Of a stretch of DNA of 64,000 bases, positions 35,887 to 45,602 are shown piece by piece. Under the pieces are notes generated by a model that saw only the letters and a program-made list of their open reading frames with translations, was not told the DNA's origin and did no database searches. Both the position numbers and the translations under genes were made by a program. This stretch comes from Streptomyces sp. NBC_00094. Its GTDB lineage: Bacteria; Actinomycetota; Actinomycetes; Streptomycetales; Streptomycetaceae. The number at the start of each line of letters is the position of its first letter. The stretch's first letter is position 1. The stretch spans positions 6,267,501 through 6,331,500 of the forward strand of contig NZ_JAPEMB010000001.1 of NCBI RefSeq assembly GCF_026343125.1. The letters are read 5' to 3'.

Positions 35887-37806
35887 GTGGCTCTGCTGAC
35901 CCGTATCAGGGGACCGCGAGATCTGGACCGGCTTTCCCCGGAACAGCTGGACCAGCTGGCCGACGAGATCAGGACGTTCCTCGTGGACGCCGTCTCGAAG
36001 ACCGGCGGGCACCTCGGCCCCAACCTCGGTGTGGTCGAGCTGACCATCGCCCTGCACCGCGTGTTCGACTCCCCGAAGGACAAGGTCCTCTGGGACACCG
36101 GCCACCAGAGCTACGTCCACAAGCTGCTCACCGGCCGCCAGGACTTCTCCCAGCTCAAGATGAAGGGCGGCCTCTCCGGCTACCCCTCGCAGGCGGAGTC
36201 CGAGCACGACGTCATCGAGAACTCGCACGCCTCGACGGTCCTCGGCTGGGCCGACGGCCTCGCCAAGGCCAACGAGGTCCTGAGGAAGGACGACCACGTC
36301 GTCGCCGTCATCGGCGACGGAGCCCTCACGGGCGGCATGGCCTGGGAGGCGCTGAACAACATCGCCGCCGCCAAGGACCGCCCGCTCGTCATCGTCGTCA
36401 ACGACAACGAGCGGTCGTACGCGCCCACCATCGGCGGCCTCGCCAACCACCTGGCGACCCTGCGCACCACCGACGGCTACGAGCGCTTCCTCGCCCGCGG
36501 CAAGGACATCCTGGAGCGCACCCCCGTCGTCGGGAAGCCGCTCTACGAGACCCTGCACGGCGCCAAGAAGGGCCTCAAGGACTTCATCGCCCCGCAGGGC
36601 ATGTTCGAGGACCTCGGCCTCAAGTACGTCGGCCCCATCGACGGCCACGACATCGAGGCCCTGGAGTCCGCGCTGACCCGCGCCAAGCGCTTCGGCGGCC
36701 CGGTCATCGTCCACTGCCTCACCGAGAAGGGCCGCGGCTACCAGCCTGCCCTGCAGGACGAGGCGGACCGCTTCCACGCCGTCGGCAAGATCCACCCCGA
36801 CACCGGTCTGCCCATCGCCTCGTCCGGCGCCGACTGGACGGGCGTCTTCGCCCAGGAGATGGTCGAGCTCGGCAAGGAGCGCGCGGACATCGTCGCGATC
36901 ACCGCGGCCATGCTCCAGCCCGTCGGCCTCGACAAGTTCGCCAAGGCCTTCCCGGAGCGCGTCTTCGACGTCGGCATCGCCGAGCAGCACGCCGCCGTCT
37001 CCGCGGCCGGCCTCGCCACCGGCGGCCTCCACCCGGTCTTCGCCGTGTACGCGACCTTCCTCAACCGCGCCTTCGACCAGGTCCTGATGGACGTGGCCCT
37101 GCACAAGTGCGGCGTCACCTTCGTCCTGGACCGGGCCGGTGTCACCGGCACCGACGGCGCCTCGCACAACGGCATGTGGGACATGTCGATCCTCCAGGTC
37201 GTGCCCGGTCTGCGGCTCGCCGCCCCGCGCGACGCCGACCAGGTCCGCGCCCAGCTGCGCGAGGCCGTCGAGGTGACCGACGCCCCGACCGTGGTCCGCT
37301 TCTCCAAGGGCGCGGTCGGCCCGGCCGTCCCCGCGCTGCGCCGCGTCGGCGGCATGGACGTGCTCCGTGAGCCCGGCACCGACACGCCCGACGTCCTCCT
37401 GGTCTCGGTGGGCGCGCTGGCCCCGATGTGCCTGGAGATCGCCGGTCTCCTCGACCGGCAGGGCATCTCCACCACCGTCGTCGACCCCCGCTGGGTCAAG
37501 CCCGTCGACGAGGCCCTCGCCCCGCTCGCCGAGCGCCACCGGGTCGTCGTCACCGTCGAGGACAACAGCCGCGTCGGCGGCGTCGGCTCGGCCGTCGCCC
37601 AGGCGCTGCGCGACGCCGGTGTGGACGTACCGCTGCGTGACTTCGGTATCCCGCCGCGCTTCCTCGACCACGCCTCGCGCGCCGAGGTCATGGCCGAGAT
37701 CGGTCTGACCGCCCCGGACATCGCCCGCCAGGTCACCGGCCTGGTCTCGCGCCTGGACGGACGTTTCGAGAGCAGCGCCAAGGCCGTGGAGCCCGCGCGC
37801 GACTGA
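35887..37806 (+). CDS. dxs: 1-deoxy-D-xylulose-5-phosphate synthase
   Basis: A 639-aa thiamine-diphosphate enzyme condensing pyruvate and glyceraldehyde-3-phosphate, the entry and main control step of the MEP isoprenoid pathway. Motifs: DTGHQSYVHKLLTGR, the TPP-binding GDGALTGGMAWEALNN, the pyrimidine-binding region DRAGVTGTDGASHNGMWD, and VTVEDNSRVGG in the C-terminal domain. GTG 35887 follows a near-perfect AAGGAGG. It is monocistronic, with a terminator after it. Confidence 0.97.
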   Translation: MALLTRIRGPRDLDRLSPEQLDQLADEIRTFLVDAVSKTGGHLGPNLGVVELTIALHRVFDSPKDKVLWDTGHQSYVHKLLTGRQDFSQLKMKGGLSGYPSQAESEHDVIENSHASTVLGWADGLAKANEVLRKDDHVVAVIGDGALTGGMAWEALNNIAAAKDRPLVIVVNDNERSYAPTIGGLANHLATLRTTDGYERFLARGKDILERTPVVGKPLYETLHGAKKGLKDFIAPQGMFEDLGLKYVGPIDGHDIEALESALTRAKRFGGPVIVHCLTEKGRGYQPALQDEADRFHAVGKIHPDTGLPIASSGADWTGVFAQEMVELGKERADIVAITAAMLQPVGLDKFAKAFPERVFDVGIAEQHAAVSAAGLATGGLHPVFAVYATFLNRAFDQVLMDVALHKCGVTFVLDRAGVTGTDGASHNGMWDMSILQVVPGLRLAAPRDADQVRAQLREAVEVTDAPTVVRFSKGAVGPAVPALRRVGGMDVLREPGTDTPDVLLVSVGALAPMCLEIAGLLDRQGISTTVVDPRWVKPVDEALAPLAERHRVVVTVEDNSRVGGVGSAVAQALRDAGVDVPLRDFGIPPRFLDHASRAEVMAEIGLTAPDIARQVTGLVSRLDGRFESSAKAVEPARD

Positions 37807-37833
37807 CGGTCTGCGTCACCCCGCGTCACCTTT

Positions 37834-37871
37834 GGGCCGGTCGGATCACTCTTCGGAGTGCCGACCGGCCC
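37834..37871 (+). terminator. Terminator of dxs
   Basis: An 11-bp stem, GGGCCGGTCGG with CCGACCGGCCC, followed by TTT, 27 bases after the dxs stop. Confidence 0.9.
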
Positions 37872-37926
37872 TTTCGCGTGCATTCTGACCATAGAACGGG
37901 CAACTCCCTGGCATGGAGGTACGACG

Positions 37927-39441
37927 GTGAGTACGGACCAGCAGCCACGGGCGAACTCCGGAATCTTCCGGACCAAGTCGGTCGAGCAGTCGATCCGCGA
38001 CACGGAGGAGCCGGAGCACGCGCTCCGGAAGTCCCTGTCCGCATGGGATCTGACCGTCTTCGGCGTCGGCGTCATCATCGGCACGGGCATCTTCGTCCTC
38101 ACGGGCAAGGTCGCCAAGGAGAACGCGGGACCGGCCACGGCCCTCGCCTTCGTCGCCGCCGGCATCGTCTGCGCCCTCGCCGCCCTCTGCTACGCCGAGT
38201 TCGCCTCGACGGTGCCGGTGGCGGGATCGGCGTACACCTTCGCGTACGCCTCGATCGGCGAGCTGCCGGCCTGGATCATCGGCTGGGACCTCGTCCTGGA
38301 GTTCGCCCTGGGTACGGCGGTGGTCGCCGTCGGCTGGTCGGGCTACGTCCGCTCGCTCATGGACAACATCGGCTGGCACCTACCGGCCTCGCTCGAAGGC
38401 CCTGACGCACCGGGTGGTTCCTTCGACATCCTGGCGTTCCTGCTGGTCCTGGTGCTGACCGTGATCCTCGTCCTGGGCATGAAGCTGTCCGCCCGGATCA
38501 CCGCGGTCGTCGTGGCGATCAAGGTGACCGTGGTCATGATCGTGATCGTCGCGGGCCTGTTCTTCATCGTCGGCGACAACTACGACCCGTTCATCCCGCC
38601 GGCCGTCACCCCGGAGGGCGGCGGCTCCAACTGGGACTCCCCGCTCATCCAGACGCTGTTCGGCTACGAGCCGACCAACTTCGGCGTGATGGGCATCTTC
38701 ACCGCCGCCTCGGTCGTCTTCTTCGCCTTCATCGGCTTCGACGTGGTGGCCACCGCCGCCGAGGAGACCAAGCTGCCGCAGCGGGACATGCCCCGGGGCA
38801 TCCTCGGCTCCCTCCTCATCTGCACCGTGCTGTACGTGGCCGTGGCCCTCGTCGTCACCGGTATGCAGCACTACACGGAGCTCTCCGTGAGCGCCCCGCT
38901 CGCCGACGCCTTCAAAGCCGCCGGACACCCCTTCTACGCGGGCGTGATCAGCTTCGGCGCCGCCGTCGGCCTCACCACGGTCTGTCTGATCCTGCTTCTC
39001 GGCCAGACCCGCGTCTTCTTCGCGATGAGCCGCGACGGCCTGCTGCCGCGCTTCTTCTCCATCACCCACCCGAAGTACCGGACGCCGTACCGCCCGACGA
39101 TCCTGCTCGGTGTGATCATCGCCATCGTCGCCGGCTTCACCAGCATCAACGAGCTCGCGACCCTGGTGAACATCGGCACGCTCTTCGCCTTCGTCGTCGT
39201 CGCCGTCGGCGTCATGGTGCTCCGCAAGACCCGCCCCGACCTGCCGCGGGCCTTCCGCACCCCGTGGGTGCCCGTGCTGCCGATCCTCTCCATCGCCGCC
39301 TCGTTCTGGCTGATGCTGAACCTGCCGGGGGAGACCTGGTTCCGGTTCGCCGTGTGGATGGCGATCGGCATCGTCGTGTACTTCCTGTACGGGCGCGGAC
39401 ACAGCCGGTTGGGCCGGGAGGGCCGGGAAGCGAAGTACTGA
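37927..39441 (+). CDS. APC-family amino-acid permease
   Basis: A 504-aa membrane protein of the cationic-amino-acid-transporter branch, with 12 or more hydrophobic segments. It carries the signature GVGVIIGTGIFVLTG in helix 1 and AFIGFDVVATAAEETKLPQRDMP, typical of arginine/lysine/ornithine permeases. GTG 37927 has GGAGG eight bases ahead, so earlier in-frame starts are rejected. It is monocistronic. Its C-terminal third matches the truncated permease at 6738-7214, which confirms that the latter is a fragment. Substrate inferred only by family. Confidence 0.9.
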   Translation: MSTDQQPRANSGIFRTKSVEQSIRDTEEPEHALRKSLSAWDLTVFGVGVIIGTGIFVLTGKVAKENAGPATALAFVAAGIVCALAALCYAEFASTVPVAGSAYTFAYASIGELPAWIIGWDLVLEFALGTAVVAVGWSGYVRSLMDNIGWHLPASLEGPDAPGGSFDILAFLLVLVLTVILVLGMKLSARITAVVVAIKVTVVMIVIVAGLFFIVGDNYDPFIPPAVTPEGGGSNWDSPLIQTLFGYEPTNFGVMGIFTAASVVFFAFIGFDVVATAAEETKLPQRDMPRGILGSLLICTVLYVAVALVVTGMQHYTELSVSAPLADAFKAAGHPFYAGVISFGAAVGLTTVCLILLLGQTRVFFAMSRDGLLPRFFSITHPKYRTPYRPTILLGVIIAIVAGFTSINELATLVNIGTLFAFVVVAVGVMVLRKTRPDLPRAFRTPWVPVLPILSIAASFWLMLNLPGETWFRFAVWMAIGIVVYFLYGRGHSRLGREGREAKY

Positions 39442-39549
39442 GCGGGAGCCGCGGGCCGGGGTCGACGGCGCGGCGGAGAGGGTCCGGACGGGCGACTACA
39501 GTCGGTCCGTATCCGACCCGCCTCCTGACGACCGGAGTGATGGACCCCC

Positions 39550-40632
39550 ATGGCGAATCGATCCGAGACACCCGCCGTCCACCCCCACGGTTCCTCCACC
39601 GCCCCACAGTTGCGGGGTTCCTGGCTGGCCCGTGGCAAGGAGGGCAGATTCAGCGTCTACCTGCCCCGGAACGGCGAAGTGGTGCGCTGGACCGAGAGCG
39701 CCGACGGCCGCTGGAGCGAACCCGTGTCGCTCGGCGGCGGGCTGACGCAGGGGCTCTCCGTGGGCCAGGGCCGTGACGGCTACGCCCACCTCGTGGGGTG
39801 GCGCCCGCTGGCCGGAGGGGAGCCGGACCACGTCGAACTGGTGCACACGACCCAGTACCAGACGGGCCGTCCGGCGCTGGAGTGGAAGTCGCTCGGCCAC
39901 CCGAACAAGGTGTACCCCTGGACCGGGACCCCGTCCGTGACCGTGGACGGGATCGGCCGGGCGTACGTCTTCAGCCGCAACGGCGGCGGCGGGATCAGCG
40001 TGCGGGCGCAGAAGGACGCCGGTGGCTGGCACCCCTGGTGGGACCTGCTGGGTTCCAAGACCGACCCCTCGCCCGTCGCCCTCACCAACGGGGACGGCTT
40101 CGTCGAGCTGTACACCTCGCATGCCACGGGTCTCCTGCGCTACGTGCAGCGCGAGTCCGGCGGCAAGCCGATCCGCGAGGCGATCCTCCCCACCCAGGTG
40201 ACCATGGGCACGATGGCGGGCGTCACGGGCCCGTCCGGGCACGCCACCGTGTTCTACCTCGACCAGGAGGGGCGGGTCTGCGTCTGGTCCCCGGAGCGCA
40301 TGCCCCAGCCGATGCCGCTCCTCGACGCGGTCGGTACGGGCCCGCTGTCCGCGACGCGCTGCGTGATCGACGGCTTCGACCACACCGTCCTGGCCCAGCA
40401 GTCCGCGGACGGACGGCTCGCCCTCGCCGCGTACCAGAGCGAGCGGGAGATGTCGGGCGTCTCGTGGACCGAGACGGGCGATCCCCAGGGACCGCTGGTC
40501 ACCACGCTCACCCAGGGGGCCGACGGAGGCCTTGTCGTCATGGCGCTGGTCGGTGGGACGTCCCTGATCACCACGCGCCAGAAGGCCGGGGCCGACAGTC
40601 TCCTGTTGGAGGCGTGGCGCCCCGTCAGGTGA
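39550..40632 (+). CDS. Beta-propeller-like (PLL-lectin-type) conserved protein
   Basis: A 360-aa protein without a signal peptide or membrane helix, made of repeated ~48-residue beta units. Each contains a Trp-rich strand and a GxxG(H/Y)AxVF-type strand (VYLPRNGEVVRWTES, HATVFYLDQEGRVCVW, DGRLALAAYQ). This resembles PLL-type fucose-binding propellers and tectonin-like proteins. Such folds bind sugars or act as scaffolds; no enzyme motif is visible. The ATG follows GGAGTGATGGACCCCC. Stand-alone gene with a convergent terminator. Function unknown. Confidence 0.6.
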   Translation: MANRSETPAVHPHGSSTAPQLRGSWLARGKEGRFSVYLPRNGEVVRWTESADGRWSEPVSLGGGLTQGLSVGQGRDGYAHLVGWRPLAGGEPDHVELVHTTQYQTGRPALEWKSLGHPNKVYPWTGTPSVTVDGIGRAYVFSRNGGGGISVRAQKDAGGWHPWWDLLGSKTDPSPVALTNGDGFVELYTSHATGLLRYVQRESGGKPIREAILPTQVTMGTMAGVTGPSGHATVFYLDQEGRVCVWSPERMPQPMPLLDAVGTGPLSATRCVIDGFDHTVLAQQSADGRLALAAYQSEREMSGVSWTETGDPQGPLVTTLTQGADGGLVVMALVGGTSLITTRQKAGADSLLLEAWRPVR

Positions 40633-40661
40633 ACGCCCGGCGGCCGCCCACGGCCGCCACG

Positions 40662-40701
40662 GGAACGGCCCCGGCACCTTCTCCAGGTGCCGGGGCCGTT
40701 C
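40662..40701. terminator. Bidirectional terminator between the propeller gene and fadB
   Basis: A perfect stem of at least 16 bp, ACGGCCCCGGCACCT with AGGTGCCGGGGCCGT, around TCTCC, extended with GAA/TTC. Confidence 0.92.
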
Positions 40702-40733
40702 GCGTACGCCCTGCGGGGGTGAGAGCTCCGGTG

Positions 40734-42872
40734 TTACGCCGGGACGCTCGCCACGCCCTGCGCGAGGAAACGCTTGCCGTTGACGCGCTCGGAGACGCCC
40801 TCACGGTCCAGGTACGGCGTGATGCCGCCCAGGTGGAAGGGCCAGCCCGCGCCCGTGATCAGGCAGAGGTCGATGTCCTGCGCCTCGGCGACGACACCCT
40901 CCTCCAGCATCAGGCCGATCTCCTGCGCCACCGCGTCCAGGACGCGGTCGCGGACCTGCTCCTCGGTCAGGACGGAGTCGCCCTGGACGAGGAGGGCGGC
41001 GACCTCGGGGTCGAGCTCCGGCTTGAAGCCGTTCTCGGGCTTGTAGACGTAGAAGCCGCGCTTGCCGGCCTCGACGACGGCCTTCAGGTTGGGGGAGACC
41101 GTGAAGCGCTCCGGGAAGGCGCGGTTCAGGGTCTCGGAGACGTGCAGACCGATCGCCGGGCCGACGAGCTCAAGGAGGACCAGCGGGGACATCGGCAGAC
41201 CGAGCGGCTCGATGGCCTTCTCGGCCGTCTCGACCGAGGTGCCCTCGTCGATGACGTTCTGGATCTCGCCCATGAAGCGGGTCAGGATGCGGTTCACGAC
41301 GAACGCCGGGGCGTCCTTCGTCAGGACCGCGGTCTTCTTGAGCTTCTTCGCCACACCGAAGGCGGTGGCGAGGGAGGCCTCGTCCGTCTTCTCGCCACGG
41401 ACGATCTCCAGGAGCGGGAGGATCGCGACCGGGTTGAAGAAGTGGAAGCCGACCACGCGCTCCGGGTGCTGGAGCTTCGACGCCATCTCGGAGACCGACA
41501 GCGAGGAGGTGTTGGTGGCGAGGATCGCGTGCGCCGGGGCGACCGCCTCGACCTCCGCGAACACCTTCTGCTTGACGGACATCTCCTCGAACACGGCCTC
41601 GATGATGAAGTCCGCGTCCGCGAAGCCCGCGGCCTTGTCGAGGACACCGGAGACCAGGCCCTTGAGGCGGTTGGCCTTGTCCTGGTTGATCCGGCCCTTG
41701 CCGAGCAGCTTCTCGATCTCGGCGTGGACGTAGCCCACGCCCTTGTCGACGCGCTCCTGGTCGATGTCGGTCAGGACGACCGGCACCTCCAGGCGGCGCA
41801 GGAAGAGCAGGGCCAGCTGGGAGGCCATCAGACCGGCACCGACGACGCCGACCTTGGTGACCGGGCGGGCCAGCGACTTGTCCGGGGCGCCGGCGGGGCG
41901 CTTGCCGCGCTTCTGCACCAGGTTGAAGGCGTAGATGCCGGAGCGCAGCTCGCCGCCCATGATCAGGTCCGCGAGGGCCTGGTCCTCGGCGTCGAAGCCC
42001 TTCTGCAGGTCCCCGTCCTTGGCGGCCTCGATGATGTCGAGGGCGCGGTAGGCGGCCGGGGCGGCGCCGTGCACCTTGGAGTCGGCGATGGCACGGCCCT
42101 TGGCGACGGCCTGGTCCCAGCCCTCACCACGGTCGATCTCGGGGCGCTCGACGGTCACGGAGCCGTTCAGGACGGAGGCCGTCCAGATCAGCGACTGCTC
42201 CAGGAAGTCCGCGCCCTCGAACAGCGCGTCGGCGATACCGAGCTCGAAGACCTGCTTGCCCTTGAGCTGACGGTTCTGGTTCAGCGAGTTCTCGATGATG
42301 ACCGAGACGGCCTTCTCGGCGCCGATCAGGTTCGGCAGGATCGCGCAGCCGCCCCAGCCGGGCACCAGACCGAGGAAGACCTCGGGCAGCGAGAAGGCCG
42401 GCAGGGCCTTCGACACGGTGCGGTAGGTGCAGTGCAGACCGACCTCGACGCCACCGCCCATGGCCGCGCCGTTGTAGTACGCGAAGGTCGGCACGGCGAG
42501 CGCGGCGAGACGCTTGAAGACGTCGTGGCCGCCCTTGCCGATGGCGAGGGCCTCGTCGTGCTTCTTCAGCAGCTCGACGCCCTTGAGGTCGGCGCCGACG
42601 GCGAAGATGAACGGCTTGCCGGTGATGCCGACGCCGACGATCTCACCGTTCGCGGCCTCGGCCTCGACCTGGTCGATCGCCGTGTTCAGGTTGGCGAGGG
42701 ACTGCGGGCCGAAGGTGGTCGGCTTGGTGTGGTCGAAGCCGTTGTCCAGCGTGATCAGCGCGAACCGACCCGCACCGGCGGGGAGTTCGAAGTGCCGCAC
42801 GTGGGCGCTGGTGACGACCTCGTCGGGGAAGAGCTCCGCGGCGCCCTTCAGAAGCTCGGCGGTGGTGCTCAC
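40734..42872 (-). CDS. fadB: Multifunctional fatty-acid oxidation protein (enoyl-CoA hydratase / 3-hydroxyacyl-CoA dehydrogenase)
   Basis: A 712-aa fusion. The N-terminal crotonase domain (residues ~1-300) has FIFAVGADLKGVE and YYNGAAMGGGVEVGLHC. The C-terminal HAD domain has the NAD motif VGVVGAGLMASQLALLFLRR, the catalytic FHFFNPVAILPLLEIV with its His, and KDAPAFVVNRIL. It catalyses hydration and oxidation in beta-oxidation. The start is GTG 42872, whose last bases overlap the thiolase stop. It forms a two-gene operon with fadA upstream. Confidence 0.94.
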   Translation of the reverse strand: MSTTAELLKGAAELFPDEVVTSAHVRHFELPAGAGRFALITLDNGFDHTKPTTFGPQSLANLNTAIDQVEAEAANGEIVGVGITGKPFIFAVGADLKGVELLKKHDEALAIGKGGHDVFKRLAALAVPTFAYYNGAAMGGGVEVGLHCTYRTVSKALPAFSLPEVFLGLVPGWGGCAILPNLIGAEKAVSVIIENSLNQNRQLKGKQVFELGIADALFEGADFLEQSLIWTASVLNGSVTVERPEIDRGEGWDQAVAKGRAIADSKVHGAAPAAYRALDIIEAAKDGDLQKGFDAEDQALADLIMGGELRSGIYAFNLVQKRGKRPAGAPDKSLARPVTKVGVVGAGLMASQLALLFLRRLEVPVVLTDIDQERVDKGVGYVHAEIEKLLGKGRINQDKANRLKGLVSGVLDKAAGFADADFIIEAVFEEMSVKQKVFAEVEAVAPAHAILATNTSSLSVSEMASKLQHPERVVGFHFFNPVAILPLLEIVRGEKTDEASLATAFGVAKKLKKTAVLTKDAPAFVVNRILTRFMGEIQNVIDEGTSVETAEKAIEPLGLPMSPLVLLELVGPAIGLHVSETLNRAFPERFTVSPNLKAVVEAGKRGFYVYKPENGFKPELDPEVAALLVQGDSVLTEEQVRDRVLDAVAQEIGLMLEEGVVAEAQDIDLCLITGAGWPFHLGGITPYLDREGVSERVNGKRFLAQGVASVPA

Positions 42873-44083
42873 TTGCCCTCCCAGTGGGGGTTTTCCCAGA
42901 TGACCGTGGCGCCCATGCCGAAGCCGACGCACATCGTGTTGAGGCCGTAGCGGACCTGCGGGTTCTCCTCGAACTGGCGGGCCAGCTGCGTCATCAGACG
43001 GACGCCGGAGGAGGCGAGCGGGTGGCCGTAGGCGATGGCGCCGCCGTACTGGTTGACGCGGGCGTCGTCGTCGGCGATGCCGTAGTGCTCCAGGAACGCG
43101 AGGACCTGGACGGCGAAGGCCTCGTTGATCTCGAAGAGGTCGATGTCCTCGATGGACAGACCGGCCTTCGCGAGGGCCTTCTCGGTGGCCGGGATCGGGC
43201 CGTAGCCCATGACCTCGGGCTCGACGCCGGCGAAGGCGTACGAGACGAGGCGCATCTTGACCGGGAGGTTGTTCTCGCGGGCGAAGTCCTCGGAGGCGAT
43301 GATCGAGGCGGTGGCACCGTCGTTGAGACCGGCCGCGTTGCCCGCGGTGACGTTGCCGTGGACGCGGAACGGCGTCTTCAGGTTCGCCAGCGACTCCAGG
43401 GTGGTGCCCGGGCGCATCGGCTCGTCGGCGGTGACCAGGCCCCAGCCGGTCTCACCGGTGGAGGCGTCGGTCCGGCGCACCGAGATCGGCACCAGGTCCT
43501 GCTGGATCTTGCCGTCGGCGTACGCCTTGGCGGCCTTCTCCTGCGAACGCACGGCGTACTCGTCGGCGCGCTGCTTGGTGATGCTCGGGTAGCGGTCGTG
43601 CAGGTTCTCGGCGGTCATGCCCATGAACAGGGCGGACTCGTCGACCAGCTTCTCGCTCACGAACCGCGGGTTCGGGTCGACGCCCTCACCCATGGGGTGA
43701 CGGCCCATGTGCTCGACGCCACCGGCGATGACGGCGTCGTACGCGCCGAAGGCGATCGAACCGGCCACCGAGGTGACGGCGGTCAGCGCGCCGGCGCACA
43801 TGCGGTCGATGGAGTAGCCCGGCACCGACTGCGGCAGCCCGGCGAGGATGCCGGCCGTACGGCCGAGCGTCAGACCCTGGTCACCGATCTGCGTGGTCGC
43901 GGCGATGGCGACCTCGTCGATCTGCGCGGGGTCGAGGCCGGGGTTGCGGCGCAGCAGCTCCCGGATGGCCTTGACGACGAGGTCGTCGGCGCGGGTCTCG
44001 TGGTAAATGCCCTTCGGGCCCGCCTTGCCGAACGGGGTGCGGACGCCGTCGACGAAGACGACATCCCTGACGCTACGAGGCAC
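42869..44083 (-). CDS. fadA: Acetyl-CoA acyltransferase (thiolase)
   Basis: A 404-aa beta-ketothiolase that cleaves 3-ketoacyl-CoA. The acyl-carrying Cys is in DRMCAGALTAV (about residue 91), the second block is NEAFAVQVLAFLEHYG, and GHPLASSGVR with CVGFGMG provides the catalytic His and Cys. GTG 44083 follows CTGGAGGAGAGCC and begins just before VRDVVFVDG; in-frame starts further upstream run through the divergent promoter and are rejected. It is the first gene of fadAB. Confidence 0.95.
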   Translation of the reverse strand: MPRSVRDVVFVDGVRTPFGKAGPKGIYHETRADDLVVKAIRELLRRNPGLDPAQIDEVAIAATTQIGDQGLTLGRTAGILAGLPQSVPGYSIDRMCAGALTAVTSVAGSIAFGAYDAVIAGGVEHMGRHPMGEGVDPNPRFVSEKLVDESALFMGMTAENLHDRYPSITKQRADEYAVRSQEKAAKAYADGKIQQDLVPISVRRTDASTGETGWGLVTADEPMRPGTTLESLANLKTPFRVHGNVTAGNAAGLNDGATASIIASEDFARENNLPVKMRLVSYAFAGVEPEVMGYGPIPATEKALAKAGLSIEDIDLFEINEAFAVQVLAFLEHYGIADDDARVNQYGGAIAYGHPLASSGVRLMTQLARQFEENPQVRYGLNTMCVGFGMGATVIWENPHWEGK

Positions 44084-44393
44084 GATGGCTCTCCTCCAGG
44101 GTGCGGGGTGGCACTGCTGCTGCGGCGACACGCCTAAGCGTGCGCTTGCTTCCCCCATGCTACTTGCGGGTAACCGGGCTGCCCAGCCCCTGGGGCCCAA
44201 GCGGCGAACGTCACACGACGAGGTTCCCGCCGGGACGGCCGCACGCCCCCCGCGTACGCCCGTCCGATCGAAGGGTCCTGCAACCCGATGGGCCCAGGGC
44301 TGCGGCCGTGTCGCGGCGTCCGGTCCCCGGCAGGCCCGAGGCTGGCACGGCCGGGGCGCGAGGCCCCCGGACCGAGCGCACGGAAGGGATCCC
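44084..44393. promoter_or_regulatory. Divergent promoter region of fadAB and the hydrolase gene, with a TetR-like imperfect palindrome
   Basis: A 310-base region without a supported gene. TACTTGCGGGTAA (44161-44173) is an imperfect inverted repeat in an AT-richer pocket about 80 bases before fadA. TTACCCGC-type sites before fatty-acid genes are often bound by TetR/FadR-class regulators. No regulator gene is local, so this is inference. Confidence 0.35.
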
Positions 44394-45521
44394 ATGCCGA
44401 TCATCACGCAGGACCTCAAGGTCCCCCACACGTCCACCGTCCCCGCGAACAAGAACGACCCCGTCGAGCTCATCGTGCGCGAGCGGGACGGCACGCCCCT
44501 GGGGCTCCTCCCGGAGCGCAAGGCCGTTCTGATGCTGCACGGCCGGAGCGTTCCGGTGCTTGCCGGCTTCGATCTCCAGCACACCTCCTACGGCTGGGCG
44601 GAGCACCTGGCCAAGGCCGGCTACGACGTCTTCATGATGGACCTCCAGGGCTCCGGACGGTCGCCGCGTCCCAAGATGGACGACCCGCACAATGCCAACC
44701 CCGCCAACCAGAACCTCCTGAAGCCGAGGCCGCCGGGCTTCACCCCGGGCCCCGTGAACTACGCGTTCCAGCTGAACAACTCGAACAGCGACCGGGACGA
44801 GCTCCACACCGTCGTGGAGTACATCCGCAAGGAGCGCCAGGTGGACAAGGTCGCGTTCATCGGCTGGTCCGCAGCGGCGTTCACCATGGGGCCGTACGCG
44901 GTGAACAACCCCGGCAAGGTGGAGAGCCTGTTCCTGCTGGCGCCGATCTTCCCGCCCAAGGGCACGTCGACCCCGCCGAGCATGCTGCCGAAGCCGGGCT
45001 TCCCGATGTTCCTGGCCACGAGGTGGGGTCTTGAGTCGGGGTGGAACACGGAGCTGGCCTGCGAGGACCAGCGTGAACCCGGCATGGTCGAGAGGGTGTG
45101 GGCCGCGATGATGGAGAACGACGCGAAGGGAAGTACATGGGGGCCGCCGGAGGGCCTCAACCGGATCCGGAACTTCGTCCGGTGGGGCTGGAACGAGACG
45201 ACCGCGTCCCAAGGCGGTGTCCTCGGCGGAGGCGTGCCCGTGCTGATGGTGTACGGGGACCACGACACCCAGGTGAACACGTCGCCGCCCAACTCCGACC
45301 CCGAGCTCAACTTCTCGGTCCCCGCGCTCTACGACGCCGTCGCGGGCTCGCACAAGCTGATGGTCAAACTGGCCTGCGCGGGGCATTCGGTGGTCTGGGA
45401 GATGCAGCACAAGAACGTGCACAACCTCTCGAAGCACTGGCTCAAGCACCTCAAGGTCGACGGCAAGACCCAGGGTGTCTTCGACATGGACACCGCCGGG
45501 AACCTCAGCCCGGTCCCGTAG
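44394..45521 (+). CDS. Alpha/beta-hydrolase-fold protein
   Basis: A 375-aa hydrolase. The oxyanion block VLMLHGRSVPVLAGFD and the nucleophile elbow FIGWSAAAFTM (Ser) are clear, the acid is likely in YGDHDTQV and the catalytic His in CAGHSVVWEMQ, the last two in the usual order. No signal peptide is present. ATG 44394 follows GGAAGGGATC. It is divergent from fadAB, with a hairpin-like CCCCCGGCCGCACGCAGCC downstream. Substrate (ester, epoxide or lactone) is not deducible. Confidence 0.8.
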   Translation: MPIITQDLKVPHTSTVPANKNDPVELIVRERDGTPLGLLPERKAVLMLHGRSVPVLAGFDLQHTSYGWAEHLAKAGYDVFMMDLQGSGRSPRPKMDDPHNANPANQNLLKPRPPGFTPGPVNYAFQLNNSNSDRDELHTVVEYIRKERQVDKVAFIGWSAAAFTMGPYAVNNPGKVESLFLLAPIFPPKGTSTPPSMLPKPGFPMFLATRWGLESGWNTELACEDQREPGMVERVWAAMMENDAKGSTWGPPEGLNRIRNFVRWGWNETTASQGGVLGGGVPVLMVYGDHDTQVNTSPPNSDPELNFSVPALYDAVAGSHKLMVKLACAGHSVVWEMQHKNVHNLSKHWLKHLKVDGKTQGVFDMDTAGNLSPVP

Positions 45522-45602
45522 GAGGCCCACAGAGGTCCCCTGTGCCCCACGGGACGACGGAGCCCCCGGCCGCACGCAGCCGGGGGCTCCCTCGAAGCGG
45601 GG

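Noticed and set aside
33799..37671. Very long minus-strand open frame (about 1290 codons) opposite xylG-xylH-dxs
   Set aside because: It mirrors three well-supported plus-strand genes, shows no family motifs, and is rich in Asp/Glu/Arg/Gly as expected of an antisense frame in high-GC DNA.
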